This document shows, in pieces, positions 47,909 through 59,345 of a stretch of 64,000 bases of DNA. Location: assembly GCA_031002005.1 (NCBI GenBank), contig JARYHS010013630.1, positions 31,707,504 through 31,771,503 on the forward strand. The letters run 5' to 3'. Under the pieces are notes generated by a model. The model was not told where the DNA came from. It saw nothing but the letters and a program-made list of their open reading frames with translations, and ran no database searches. The DNA is from Vandiemenella viatica. Lineage: Eukaryota; Arthropoda; Insecta; Orthoptera; Morabidae. A program made the position numbers and the translations under genes. Position 1 is the first letter of the stretch. Every line of letters begins with the position of its first letter.

Positions 47909-48145
47909 ACCGAGCATGCTGGGTGAGTGGTAACGCTCTGGCCTCGCATTCAGGAGAACGCGGATTCAAATCCCCGTCCGGCAGTCCAGATTTTGGTTTT
48001 CCATAGTTACCCCATATCACTCCAGGCGAAAGCCGATATGGTTCCTTTAAAATGCCATGTCCGAATTCCTTCCCGTCCCTTGCCCCACTTCTTTCCCGCC
48101 TCTAGTGACGTAGACGTAGACGTCGACAAGACCCAAAACCATAAG
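47909..48145 (+). mobile_element. SINE family S1, tRNA-headed copy
   Basis: The head has A-box-like GGGTGAGTGGTAACGCTCTG and B-box GATTCAAATCC, as in a tRNA. The body follows: GTCCAGATTTTGGTTTTCCA, ACTCCAGGCGAAAGCCGATA and CCGAATTCCTTCCCGTCCC. The end is not a clean A-tail (AAAACCATAAGCAAAAA at about 48,134). Confidence 0.75.
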
Positions 48146-48484
48146 CAAAAAGCCGATGAGGTACCTGTAGCTATGCCGTCTCGAAAGCAGACCGCAATTA
48201 CGTAGCTGTGTGGGACCTCCTGCACGAATGATTGTCGCGCGTGAATTTCATGAAGATCTGCAAATGTTCACCTGCAACCTGAGCGTGGATATTTTCATAC
48301 ACCGTTTCAATTTGGTTATGGAACCATCAACCGTTTGCACAGTGCCTTCGTTGGCAGCAGGATCCATGCATGACCTTGTGGAGTTTGCATCTAACGCGAA
48401 TTGAGGGCTGAATATACAAGGGGACAAATGTAACGTGCAACACTGACAAGTGAGTCTGCATTGCAGTGTTGCAGGGCATGGTGC

Positions 48485-48740
48485 CTTTTAGACTATCTGC
48501 TTGTTCCGACGAGTTTCTTTCCAGTTAATACACGCCATCCTCCATTCAGCTAGATTCCAATGCATGTGTTCGCGAGCGTATGTTGGTCCCTGATTCGAGT
48601 CCATCTTATCGTCTGCTACAAGGACCGAATTGATGAGTCTCTTGAGACATTCATTGATGGTGGCACTCTGAAGGCAGTATGATACTCTAGGTCTGAGTAC
48701 TTGTCCCTGTGGAATCGTAATTTTGCCATCCAGTTTCAAA
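48485..48740 (-). pseudogene. Possible Tc1-like transposase fragment
   Basis: A minus-strand frame includes YAREHMHWNLAEWRMAC, which resembles the F/YAxxHxxWTxxxWxxVxFSDE region just before the second catalytic Asp of Tc1-type transposases. The acidic motif itself is not preserved and no terminal repeats were seen. Confidence 0.25.
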
Positions 48741-50371
48741 ATTCTATGCTCAAAATATAATGCTCAAATTTTGGACATAGTTTCGAACTTTTAACTGTCA
48801 CGTTAGTAAAGGTTTTATACTAGACACTGTCTGGCGCGATGCATGCCCCATCTCTAAATTTGAACTTGGTATCTGTGTTGTTTACTGGTTCTGTTAAAAT
48901 TGGATTGCCATAATGTTGAGCGTATTTTTAGCTGACAAATAACGGCAAATTTTCTTTCGCAGTTTCTCTCATTGCGTGGGACGGCCTGCTGTCGAAACGG
49001 TCGAAACATTAATCAAACGGATAATTCTTTCGACCGCATCAGTGCTGAACAATCTCGAGACACTATATTTTGGTATATGTTAAACAGTTCTACAAATATT
49101 TGAGTTAGTACACTTCACCTGGGGAATTGGCTTGTGATGATCACGGATTTACAAGTTATGTTTCCAAACATACTACTCATAGATTCCACTATTTTTTCCA
49201 ATTCTAATCTTGCAACCTCAAAAGGGAATCCTATACAGATTTTATTTGCACTTATTTCGTCTGGTGGCGGATGATGTAAAAAAATTAGCGAACTGAATTA
49301 ATGTTATAAGAAGAACCGTTTACGCATCTTTCAATAATTAGATGTTTCCTATAAAATATTTAAAAGAAAGGCGACCTTGTACCTAAGGGAAGGTAACCTT
49401 TTTTCTACCAGTAAATGCAAAACATTAAATAAATCAGAAGCACCGGGTAGAAACGATGCACAAAAGCAACCACAGTCTGTTTGTAATAGTTGTATATGAA
49501 GCCAGTTCTGTGCCGATCTGATCACCAAAACCTTAGCAAAAGTTGTCAAATATTAAAACATTTGTGATGCGTTTCAAAGTAAATAGATGCAAAATTTGAG
49601 CAAAGAAAAAAATCTCCCACAAGATAACCTCACAAAGCAGGTAGGTGAAAACAAAAAATTCTCTGAAACTTTAGTGAACATCATGAACGCTCCTTCACAT
49701 TGTAAAAATCGCCAAACAAGCACAATTCATAATATTGTAATATTTGAAATGACTAGACCAGCACAGACCAGTTGGGTTTACATGTCGCAAAAGTAGAACT
49801 GGGCTTGAAGGTCATGATGATAGAACAATTCATTGAGCTTAAATATCACAAGGCAAATTGGGCTTAAAGCTTTTGACGTCATCAGAAATTTGTGTGGTAA
49901 GTCGAATTTTAGAGCAACGCCCAGCGGACTCCAGTTAATACGCGATCGTTGACTGTGCAGTCATCTTGTAAATATGAAGTGCCTCACTCTTGAGAGATTT
50001 GCAAGAATTATTTTGAGAAGATTGCTTGCATATTACCAGTCGTGACATAGACCCAACTGACCTCATTTTTTTAAAGAAGCTGCAATGGACTGGATTTTTT
50101 AAATATTTTATTACGGAAACATTTATATTGCAACTGCGATAAATTTAGGGATTTTTGGCTGTTTTAACGACAGTTCAACCTTTGATTGCAATTGATTACG
50201 AAAACGACGCGACAGTTTATAAAGAAAAACGATTTTATAAATTGCCAAGGGAACTGATAAATAATTTAACAAAAATGCTGAAGGACTCTAAAATTAAAGT
50301 TCGTAAATGGCAAGAGTTGAACAAAGTATGGTATATAAGATGATAATAAGAAAGGTGTAATTAGGTAACTA
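48741..50371. other. No recognisable gene
   Basis: Non-coding AT-rich sequence. Frames at 49,587 and 50,155 are short and lack motifs. Confidence 0.4.
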
Positions 50372-50787
50372 GGGGGCATCCATAAATGTCGTGAGGTGTT
50401 TTTCCGGATTTCCGGACCTCCTCCCCTTCTTGCGGGGCACTTTGGAAATGCATCATAAATCCGCGGGCCGCTTTTCTCATAATTTCGACAGTTAATTTTT
50501 GTATATATGGATGCAAAAATGTATTTTTTTAAACATTGGTTTTCACTACTTTGGTCATTATAAAATAAATATATTTTGTAAAAGTGTGATGAATCTCACG
50601 GGCCTGAAAAATGTAGTGGGTCACATGCGACCCGCGGGTTGGCCACCCCTGCTCTACAGTCTACAGTCCAACAAAAATTTCCAAAACTTCGCGTGAGAAT
50701 TCCGTTGACCCCCCCTCTCCCGTGGTGAGATTTCGCCGACGCCCCCCCCCCCCCCTATTTAACCTCGCGTAGTTTATGGACGCCGGA
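50372..50787 (-). mobile_element. MITE family A, minus orientation, interrupted
   Basis: GGGGGCATCCATAAATGTCG at the left and CGCGTAGTTTATGGACGCC at the right are the family-A terminal inverted repeats. The internal GAAATCCGGAAAAACACCTC (in complement) and TCTCACCA/GGCGAAATCTCA blocks are recognisable on each side. A piece of another element lies in the middle. Confidence 0.75.
50450..50650. mobile_element. hAT-type element end
   Basis: Ends GACCCGCGGGTTGGCCACCCCTG; its complement CAGGGGTGGCCAACCCGCGG is a Charlie-like hAT terminus. At the left only CCGCGGGCCGC is seen, so that end is truncated. It interrupts the family-A MITE. Confidence 0.55.
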
Positions 50788-51919
50788 GCACGAAGTCGCT
50801 GTGCTGCGGAGACACCCGGATGGCCTGCCTGTCTGCAGCTGTTGCTGTCGACCAGACACGGAGAGTTGAAACGTCTAGCGAGTGGGAATTCCATCACGGC
50901 GACCCAAAACATTTTGACGATTGCAATCAAAGGTCAAGCAGATTATCTTCTGATAGGCTGTGATGGGCAAGAAATAATTATGACCGGCAGTGTTATTGTG
51001 AAAATGCGCTGAAGTATGCGCCATATCTGAGCTGCTCACTCGAAAGCCTCTCGCTGCACGCCCGTCTTTCCTGCCCATCTGAATGATACGTACTCTTTAA
51101 AATATAACAAGCTATGTCTCCTTTAATTAATCATATGGAATTGTCCGTGTACCTCACAATCCGATTTCTTGACATTTACTGTTAGTCCGTTGACTTAACT
51201 AGTTATGGTGTCCAGAAAAGAATGAACAGCAATGGAATAAATACCCTACTTCCTCACTCATTTCTGCTCTTTAGTTTCTAACTCTTAAGAATTTCTGCAT
51301 TCGGCTAGTGAGTGATTTCTCTAAAGGTTTTGAATGTTATTCACCATTTGTATTCACTCGGATGCCTTGCAGAGATCCATTGCCTGCCTGTTTAATCTAA
51401 AGTAGCAATTTTGAGATTATCTTCTGTTGCTGTTTTACCCAGTCTGTGATAGTTTTCAAAAGCAGTCGTTGACGGTTACACAGCTTTTCGCGCGTTCGCG
51501 GTTTGTTTTAAAGTTAATGCTTTTCGTATGTTTCCTTGTTCTAACCGTCTAACTCAAGAATATGATGCTTAAGAAATCTGAATGTCTTTTAATGCGGATA
51601 GACCTAAAGAAACTGAAATGCGGAAACTGAATTCGGTATATTGCTAGTCTAGTCTGGTTTGGAGTGAAAGTTAAGCGACGTCTGTTTATTGGTTCATGCT
51701 GAATGAGAAGTGAATTCTCAGTACTAAATTCGGACAGTTTGCTGTAGTGTATTTTTGTTTGATACAGATAAGTAATTTTCTTGTCTGGGGTACTGTCCGT
51801 ATTGTTACAGAGATAATCGTACAGAGTTAGCCTAAATGATTTATCGGGTTGTGTATTGAAAAGTATACGACCTATAAACACGAGTGATACATGAAAAGAT
51901 ACATAAATTCACCAAGCTT
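50788..51919. other. No recognisable gene
   Basis: Non-coding. Frames at 50,776-51,012 and 51,549-51,881 lack family motifs. Confidence 0.4.
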
Positions 51920-53066
51920 CCGGTACATGCTATAAATGTTTGTGTACTCCCGCAATCACTCGGATTATTCCAAACCGTCCATACGTTCGATGTTTCTATC
52001 CATATCAGTCACAGCAGCTGCGATTCTTTCCTGTAATTCTTGCAGTGTTGGCATTGGGGTACATAAACTTTGTCCTTCACACAACCCCACAAGACCGAGC
52101 GTGGTGGGTCAGCGGTTAACGTTCTGGCCTTGCATTCCGCCGGTTCGAATCCCCGTCCGGGCATCCAGATTTGGATTTTCTATGGTTTCCCATGGCCGAA
52201 TTCTTTCCAATTCCTTTCCTCAACCCCGTCCCGCCTTAATGACCTTTGCGTTGACGAGGATTAAAGCCACAAGTTAAAAAAAAAGAAGAAACCACATGTC
52301 GGATCTGGCTGTCTGGGTGGCCATACAACAGAGAAACATCACTAAAACCAGCGCGCCCTATGTGACTGATCTCTGTTAAAAAGTCGCGGACATTTGTACT
52401 CGGTGGAGCTCCGTTCTGTTGTAGGATGAAAGTGGAGTAGTCGGCCAGTAGTCAGTTGTGGAAACAACCACACCAACAGTTGATTTTATCAAGGTACACG
52501 GATGCTGTCACATTCCGCTCGACGAAGAAAAAGGGCCCATACTGCTTTCTCTTTGATATGGCGCAGAAGACTCACTTTTGGCGAATCTCTTTCCTAATCC
52601 ACGAAGGTATGCGGCATTTCAGTACCCCACACTCACATTGTGACTTCACTTTCCCAGGCAGACGAAAAGTCCATTCTTCGCTGAATACAGTTCCCCGCCA
52701 AGTCCATTTTCCATAGCTTCCAGCATTCGGTTACAAAAATCAAAACTGCTGCAATAATCATCTGGATCAGGTTTTGTACCAATTGCACACTGTAGAGTTT
52801 GAAATGCAAACGTCGACGCAAAATATTCCTCATTGTTTTGAGCGGAATGCCCAGTCACGGCTGCCACGAATGGTTGATTTTTGTGGACTGCGCATATACG
52901 CGCTCCGCGGTTTCTTCTCAGACACGTGCTGGTCCGTTTACACAACCAGTGTCACGAAACTGGCGAAACCAACGTAAAATATTCTGGTGTCTAGCTTCAG
53001 AATTTCCGTACTTTCGTAAGAACGCACGCTGCACATTGCTAGCCGAAGAACACTTGATAAATTCTA
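51920..53066 (-). pseudogene. Decayed DDE (IS630/Tc1/mariner-like) transposase, split by a SINE
   Basis: On the minus strand, in order: SSASNVQRAFLRKYGN and HQNILRWFRQFRDTGC (helix-turn-helix region, about 52,950-53,045); MRNILRRRLHFKLYSVQLVQ; a degraded first-Asp region ending in FVCLGK; WGTEMPHT; YGPFFFVERNVTASVYLD; TFILQQNGAPP (the family norm QQDGAPP, so Asp is replaced by Asn); then WPPRQPDPTCGFF (norm WPPRSPDLTPCDFF). A SINE interrupts here (52,091-52,277). Beyond it, WGCVKDKVYVP and a shifted PTLQELQERIAAAVTDM complete the C-terminus. This layout matches a transposase family abundant in insects. Frameshifts, stops and the lost Asp make it inactive. Confidence 0.8.
52091..52277 (+). mobile_element. 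SINE family S1 copy inside the transposase
   Basis: The head has GGTGGGTCAGCGGTTAACGT and the B-box GGTTCGAATCC. The body GTCCGGGCATCCAGATTTGG, TTTTCTATGGTTTCCCATGG is shorter than at 47,909 (internal deletion). It ends in an A-run at about 52,276-52,284. It separates FF from WG in the conserved transposase motif. A clean target duplication was not identified. Confidence 0.8.
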
Positions 53067-53067
53067 A

Positions 53068-53434
53068 GGAAGCGTCCATAAACTACGTATTTCGGTCTGG
53101 GGGGGATTCGTTGGAAGGCTACGCTGAGCTACATGGGGGAAGGGGGGGTTTCCGAGCCAAATCACGTAGCTTCTCATTCATATTATTTGTCACAATTAAA
53201 ATAAGGTACAGAATACACAACAGCATGAGAATATTTATTTCAGTTATTTGATTATTTCCGTAAGTAATTTACAATAGTTTGACAAGAGATAACAGTAAAT
53301 GTCTTCTGGAATCAATAGGGAAAAAAAGCTACGTGCCACGTGAGGGGATAGAGGCAAAAGCCACGTCGGGCTACGTGGGGAAGGGGTGTTTCACAGGAGC
53401 CCAAAATGGAGCTACTTGGTTTAAGGACCATCCC
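53068..53434 (+). mobile_element. MITE family B, complete, TAA target duplication
   Basis: GGAAGCGTCCATAAACTACG at the left and a decayed inverted GGTTTAAGGACCATCCC at the right, flanked by TAA on both sides (53,065-53,067 and 53,435-53,437). G-rich blocks lie near each end. No coding capacity. A 3-bp TWA duplication is typical of PIF/Harbinger-related MITEs. Confidence 0.8.
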
Positions 53435-53437
53435 TAA

Positions 53438-55106
53438 CAGACAAAACCTCTTTTTCGGTATCTCGTCCACTGCTGTCGTGTAGCGTGCACGCCAGACACC
53501 AAGCGGGCTTTTAAACTTGGCGAGATTGTGTATCTGCTCATGTATCACTCGTCTTTGCAGATCGTATACTTTTGACCCGATGAATCATTTAGCCTAACCC
53601 AGTACACATTCCAGAATTTGGTTGATACATTGACTTTCGTGAACTGAAGGGTTTTTTTTTAGGTAAAATGACTGTTATAATAGGGTAATCCCTTAAGACG
53701 CCTTGCTTTGTTTTATCTAATATTGGTTGAAATCCTTAGCCCCAAAATATAGACTACCAATAAAAGTTCACAATTTACACAACGTTTATAGCTGTAACGA
53801 CAGTCTGCCTTGCTGTTTGTCGACATATGCAGCTATTTGTAATGGTTTAACTATTCTTCTAGAATGTGCAAGTAATATTTAACCACTATATCTACAATTT
53901 TGTGCGAGATTGAAGATTTTTTTTTTCCCTCTATTTCAATCGGTTTCAGTACGTAGTGCCAGTATTAGGTCGACTCCGAATTTTATCTGTATTTGCGGTG
54001 CTGTACATAATGTTTTCTGAAAATTTCGTTTTAGATATTTTACGGATGTTTATCTCGTTCACCTCGTGATTAATATTTTGATGCACACTGCTGTGGGATC
54101 ATTTTCGCTACTACTTGCATTTTAATGTGATTTTGAAGCTGGCCTACTCGGGGAAAGCTAAGAATTTTTTTATGGATCCCTACGCAGGGAATTTTCCCCA
54201 AACACTTCGAGAAATTTTACTGCTGGTAGACTGATTAGTTTCCATCCCCCTTGAGCATGTGGCATCCACGTTTCTTGTGACGTGCAGTTTTTATATCCTT
54301 GTTCTTTTCTTTGACAAGTTACCTCGCAGCCTAATAACTTCGCACCAGGAACGCGTGAAGACTAAGATTCAACACGTAATTTACCATTTGCGCTGTGGTC
54401 TATGCTGTTTATTAAATTCACAATATCATTCGAAACTGCTATCAGTTGTATGGAAAGTAGCAACCAATGAACTAAGATTGAGCATTTTTGTAGAGACGAT
54501 GACAAGTTACTAGCAAGTTTTTTGTTAATTTGCCGTTTCGACTGATACGGGTACGTAAATTTCTATCTGTCACGAGAATTGGGATGTTTCTGTGGAGCCA
54601 GTTTCTCGCCTGTATTTTTGTTAATTTCGTCCACTTAATCCACCGGATTGTAGACCGTTTGTGGCAGTACTAAGATTGGGTCTACCAAACTTGCATTCAT
54701 TGTTTTCCTGACTCGAAATTAGCCAGAGAATTTTTAAAATTATCTGTATGGATTATGAATGGTGTGGATCTGTGTTGGTGGCTCGTTTTTCCCCGCTCCA
54801 TTGCTCTCTGCCTGTGATCTGATGGTCGCACTGCAAATCTTATTTCGTAACACACATACGGACTTAATAGTTTGATGAAGGAACTGAAATAATTCTACGC
54901 TGATTGCATGATAGCAGCAGACAAAAATTTTATATATACTATGAAAATCTTTGAGTTGATGAGTAGCTATTTGATAAACAATTCGAGGAAATTAAACGTA
55001 TATTTTGCTTCATTTAAATAGAAAACTTTACTTCATAGAAGTACTGGCAATTTTTAAAATTCATTTCGAAGTGATTCCTAAATTATGAGTAGAGGGCTCT
55101 AAGAAG
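53438..55106. other. No recognisable gene
   Basis: Non-coding AT-rich sequence with no identified repeat ends. Confidence 0.4.
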
Positions 55107-55354
55107 GTTGCAATTAGTGTTACAAACTGAAAAAAAAACAATTTTTTTTTCAGCTTTGTGAAAAAAAAACATGAAAAAAAACCTAGCACCCGTGTTTTTT
55201 TTCTAAATTTTTTTTTCAGAAAACAATATATTTCATAAATTATAGTTTTATTTAAGGAACTTCCATTTTACAAGTGTGTTTTAAGTCTTACTGAATCATA
55301 TAATGTCTCACATAATGATTCATAAGTGTATTTATATAGGTAACATAATTTTAT

Positions 55355-55561
55355 TCATCCTCTGTCAGTACCACATTCACTAGTATCAGCACTACCAACA
55401 CTAGTTCGATCGGTGTCGGAATTTTCTGTTTCTTCTTCTGTCTCCTCTAGATCCATAACTTCAGAAATAGTTAAATTTTCTTTTACTGGTTGTTCTTGTA
55501 TTGTATGCAAAAGATTTTGAGATTGCAATTTTAAATTGTTAGCAAAGTACACACTGTGCAT
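55355..55561 (-). CDS. 68-codon acidic frame shared by both hAT copies
   Basis: Reads MHSVYFANNLKLQSQNLLHT ... SEVMDLEETEEETENSD ... SADTSECGTDRG. The same frame is open in the sister copy at 58,633-58,860 with about 10 substitutions and a 2-codon indel over 65 aligned residues. A conserved TAA lies 30 bases upstream in frame in both. HNLKL-like sequence resembles the C-terminal end of hAT transposases (xxFLxxNLxL), so this is probably the last exon of a deleted transposase, not a separate gene. Expression is unknown. Confidence 0.4.
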   Translation of the reverse strand: MHSVYFANNLKLQSQNLLHTIQEQPVKENLTISEVMDLEETEEETENSDTDRTSVGSADTSECGTDRG

Positions 55562-55695
55562 AAAGACTGCGCCGATAGTTCTGTATTACGGTCTTTTAAG
55601 TTTGAATTAAAATCTATTATCATACAAAATAGGAGCTTTACTTCTTTTCAATCGTTTGTTTACACCAACGGTTGCAAGGAAACGATTCATAATTA

Positions 55696-56086
55696 GGGAC
55701 CGTGCTTAAACTATGTGGCTCGGTCCAGAGGGAGGAGGGGTTAGCTGGAAGGCTACGCTGGGCTACGTGGGGAGAGGAGAGGGGAGGGGGGAGGTTCCGA
55801 GCCAGGCCACGTAACTTTCCTTTCGTAACATTTTTCACAGTTAAAACGATGAACTGAACTCACAACAGCATGTGAGTATTTATTTCCCTCAGTTAATTAT
55901 ATCCGTATGTAATTTACAATAGTCTGACAAGAGAAAACAGTACAAAATGTCTTCTGGAATGAAAACGGAAGAAAGCTACGTGCTACGTGAGCGGGGGGGT
56001 AGGCAAAAGCCACGTATGGCTACGTGGGGGAAGAGAGGGGGTTCACAGGAGGCCAAAATGGAGCTATGTGGTTTATGCATGCTCCC
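55696..56086 (+). mobile_element. MITE family B, complete, TTA target duplication
   Basis: GGGACCGTGCTTAAACTATG at the left and an inverted GTTTATGCATGCTCCC at the right, flanked by TTA on both sides (55,693-55,695 and 56,087-56,089). The sister hAT copy lacks this insertion at the equivalent site (near 58,520), confirming that it is a later insertion. Confidence 0.9.
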
Positions 56087-56595
56087 TTACTGACAATTTA
56101 ATGAGTCAGTACCACTATACTCTGAGAGTTAACAAGTATACGAATATAAGGAAAGCCCAATAAATAATAAAAAGAGGCAAAAAACCGTGGATAAATTTTA
56201 AATTCCTAATTTTTTAAAAAGATCTGTAGGTAATTTTGTAGGGCTGGCAGCACTATTTCAAATAGCAAGTATTAATCGAAACAATGGGGAATGGGGATTC
56301 CTTCTCGCGCAACCTAGTCTCTTTGGGAAATCCCCGTTCATAAAGAAAATTTCAGTCAATTTTGCCAATATTTTCGTAATTTTTTTTCCTACTGAACTAG
56401 AAAAATATAGTAGATTTTAATCTAAGATAAGTACTTAGAATAAACTCTAAAACAGTCATTTTAAACGATACCTGCCTTACAAATTTGAGATTTAGTAGTT
56501 GTGAAAAAAAACATGTTTTTTTTTAAAGTTTTTTTCATGTTTTTTTTTTTTTTTCAAGCCAGAAAAAAAAGTTTTTTTACAACACTGGTTGCAAT

Positions 56596-57709
56596 AGTTT
56601 CTTAATGTAAGGTGTATAAATTCTTTTATGAAGAAAATAAGTATCGAATTGCCGAAATTAATACAGATCGTTACAGAGACGCCGATCTTGAGCGTATATC
56701 TGCATATTAGTTTGTGAAGATGGCGTTCAGGGCGAAGTGGGACTGTTCTATTCTCGGCAGAGGCCTCCCACGCGACAGATATAGCCAGCCGGAGTACAAG
56801 TCCAAACCCCCACATAGGAAACAACAAGATAGTCGGCTGTATCAGAGTAACGGACTCGCATAACTGAATGCCACCCAGTTTTTAAAACTGCAATTGGTTT
56901 AAATGTATAGTGGTGGTGTGACTCACTGATGCCCTGTGCGGCACGCCCAAGCCACACCCTGCAGGCTTCATTACATCTGCCGAAGAGAACGACCACGTGG
57001 CTATTTCAGACGGGTTATGTTTGCATTACATTACTCGCTACTCCAATTAGGAAAATATTTCTCAAGAGAGCAAGATTTTGCGAAACACGCCTCGTGGTAA
57101 TGAAACTCGTACAATGCAATACTTCAGGAAAAGGTAGCATAAAATGGAAGCTGTAAAGACTTGCGATGCTAATCTCCATTAATTTGATTTGCCAGAATGT
57201 TGCATTAGTTATAATCTACGCGGAAGAGATTTTTGAAAAATGTCTTGGTATCCGGCACAGCGACATTAGCGCACAGTTTCAGTCCCTGAAGGGTCTATAC
57301 TCCCCTTCCCTTCCTGGAAGGTCGGCATAGCCAGATAAAAAAAGCTCATTCGTATCCTGACGTTTTCTTCTAAGGACTAGGCGTGCGCTTGGGATTTACA
57401 ATCATAGTCTCGCAAATGCAACACTTATTCTTTCGGTTAGAATCGACTTACATGCAAGGGGAAAAGATCGGTAATTTAAAATGTTAACAGAGCCATCTTT
57501 AAAGCGACGCGATTGTTTCAAAGAATAGCCTGCATTAACAGGAATTAACCTCCATCCATTGGAAGGAATCCACTAAGGAATCTTGTCTGACAACGAATCT
57601 GTTAACCTATATTAGGAAGTTATGGTTCCAGAAAAACTTATTTGACCGATTTAAAAACGGCCAAGCTGCCACACAAATCAGCAAAAACTTGTATTTATTT
57701 ATTACACTA
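56596..57709. other. No recognisable gene
   Basis: Non-coding. Frames at 56,748-57,156 lack family motifs. Confidence 0.4.
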
Positions 57710-58063
57710 GAGCGTCAATAACCCGAACGTCAAATATCAGAACAACCATTTTTTTTTTTTTTACAAATTGTGCACTATTTTACAGTAGCGTCAAGTTTTT
57801 TTTCTATTTACAGATTTAAAATTGCACTTGTCTTCTCGGAAATTCCGTTAGCAAAGAATTACGTGCAATGAGTCTTAACACCTTGCGTTTGTTATTATAT
57901 TATCGCAGCAATATCCTCGTGAGTAACCGCACATTGGCTTTGATGCTGATTGTTCTAACCGCGACGCGACAATTTTTTCAGAGTGCTGGTGGTTTAGTTT
58001 CTTTTAGAAATCTGACCTGCCGTGTTCCTGCTGAGCCTTTGTTATTGAATGCTGTGCTGGTGG

Positions 58064-59077
58064 TAGTGTAAAAAAAAACGTTTTTTTCAGACTTTTTTCA
58101 AACTGTGAAAAAAACTGGAAAGAAAAACGTTTTTTTTCATAACTACTAAATTTAAAATTTTAAGGCATTTATCGTTTAATATGACTTTTATAGTTTATAC
58201 TAAGTACTTATCTTAATTTTTAAATCTACTATATTTTTCTGGTTCAGCAGAAAAAAAATTACAAAAACGTTGGCAAAATTGACTGAAATTTTCTTTTACG
58301 AATGGGGGACTTCCCAAAAAGGCTAGATTGCGTTAGGATTCCCCGTTGTTTGGATTGATACTCGCTATTTGAACTAGTGCTGCCAGGCCCTACAAATATA
58401 TCTGTAGACCTACGAATCTTTTTTGCCTCTTTTTATTACTTATTGTGCTTTCCTTATATTCGCATACTTGTTAAACTCGCACCATAGATTGATACTGAGT
58501 CATTGTCAGAAATTGTGTATAATTTCCTTGCAACCGTTGGCGTTGAAATCAAATAAAGCTTCTATTTTGTATGATAATAGATTTAAATTCAAACTTAAAA
58601 GACTGTAATACAGAACTATCGGCGCAGTCTTTATGCACAATGTGTACTTTACTCACAATTTAAAATTGCAACCTCAAAAGCTTTTGCATACAATACAACC
58701 AGTAAAAGAACACGTAACTATTTCTGAAGTTATGGATCTAGAGGAGACAGAAGAAGAAACAGAAAATACAGACTCCGACCGAACTAGTGTTGGTAGTACT
58801 GATACTAGTGAATGTGGTACCGACATAGAGAGGATGAATAAATATTTGTTACCTATGTAGATACATTTATGAATCATTATGTAAGACATTATATGATTTA
58901 GTAAGATTTAAAACACACATGTAAAATGTAAGTTCAATAAATAAAATTATAATTTATCAAATATATTCTTTTCTGAAAAAAAAAAAACAAATTTAGAAAA
59001 AAACAAGGGTGCTAGGTTTTTCATGTTTTTCACAAATCTGAAAAAAACCAATTTTTTTTTTTCAATTTGCAACACTA
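58064..59077 (+). mobile_element. Short hAT-type element, copy 1, GCTGGTGG target duplication
   Basis: TAGTGT begins the element and TTTGCAACACTA ends it. An exact GCTGGTGG duplication flanks it (58,056-58,063 and 59,078-59,085). Colinear (inverted) with 55,115-56,587 outside the MITE insertion. Confidence 0.9.
58633..58860 (+). CDS. 75-codon acidic frame in hAT copy 1
   Basis: Reads MHNVYFTHNLKLQPQKLLHT ... SEVMDLEETEEETENTD ... STDTSECGTDIERMNKYLL. Homologous to 55,355-55,561. The acidic Glu/Thr-rich middle is almost identical in both. Probably the remnant C-terminus of the parent transposase. Confidence 0.4.
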   Translation: MHNVYFTHNLKLQPQKLLHTIQPVKEHVTISEVMDLEETEEETENTDSDRTSVGSTDTSECGTDIERMNKYLLPM

Positions 59078-59345
59078 GCTGGTGGTTTTGTTGACTTTAG
59101 TATCTTGTCCCAATATTATACGCATATAATGGTATCGTGTTCATGTTCTAAAAGAAAGCATAAGTATCTCCAAAATGAAGCAGCAGGAAATAAGGAACTA
59201 ATTTTGCTTGGGATACGTAAAATTATAAAGTACTTAATGTAGTTTTAAAGGGAAAGTAAAAACTGCACGAACCAAAACTATACAAATCGAAAATCCGAAC
59301 AAATCTATAATCCGGATCACACTTGGTCCCAATTACTTCGGATTA

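Larger units (their letters stand above)
55115..56587 (-). mobile_element. Short hAT-type element, copy 2, GTTGCAAT target duplication
   Basis: TAGTGTTACAAACTG at the left, inverted TTTTTACAACACTG at the right, with GTTGCAAT on both sides (55,107-55,114 and 56,588-56,595). It is an inverted sister of 58,064-59,077. Without the family-B MITE at 55,696-56,086 it is about 1.08 kb, close to the sister's 1.01 kb. It carries a short acidic reading frame but no transposase core, so it is a deletion derivative. Subterminal regions are dominated by A and T runs. Confidence 0.9.

Noticed and set aside
51549..51881. 110-codon minus-strand frame
   Set aside because: No motif, repeat relation or splice context; length is compatible with chance.
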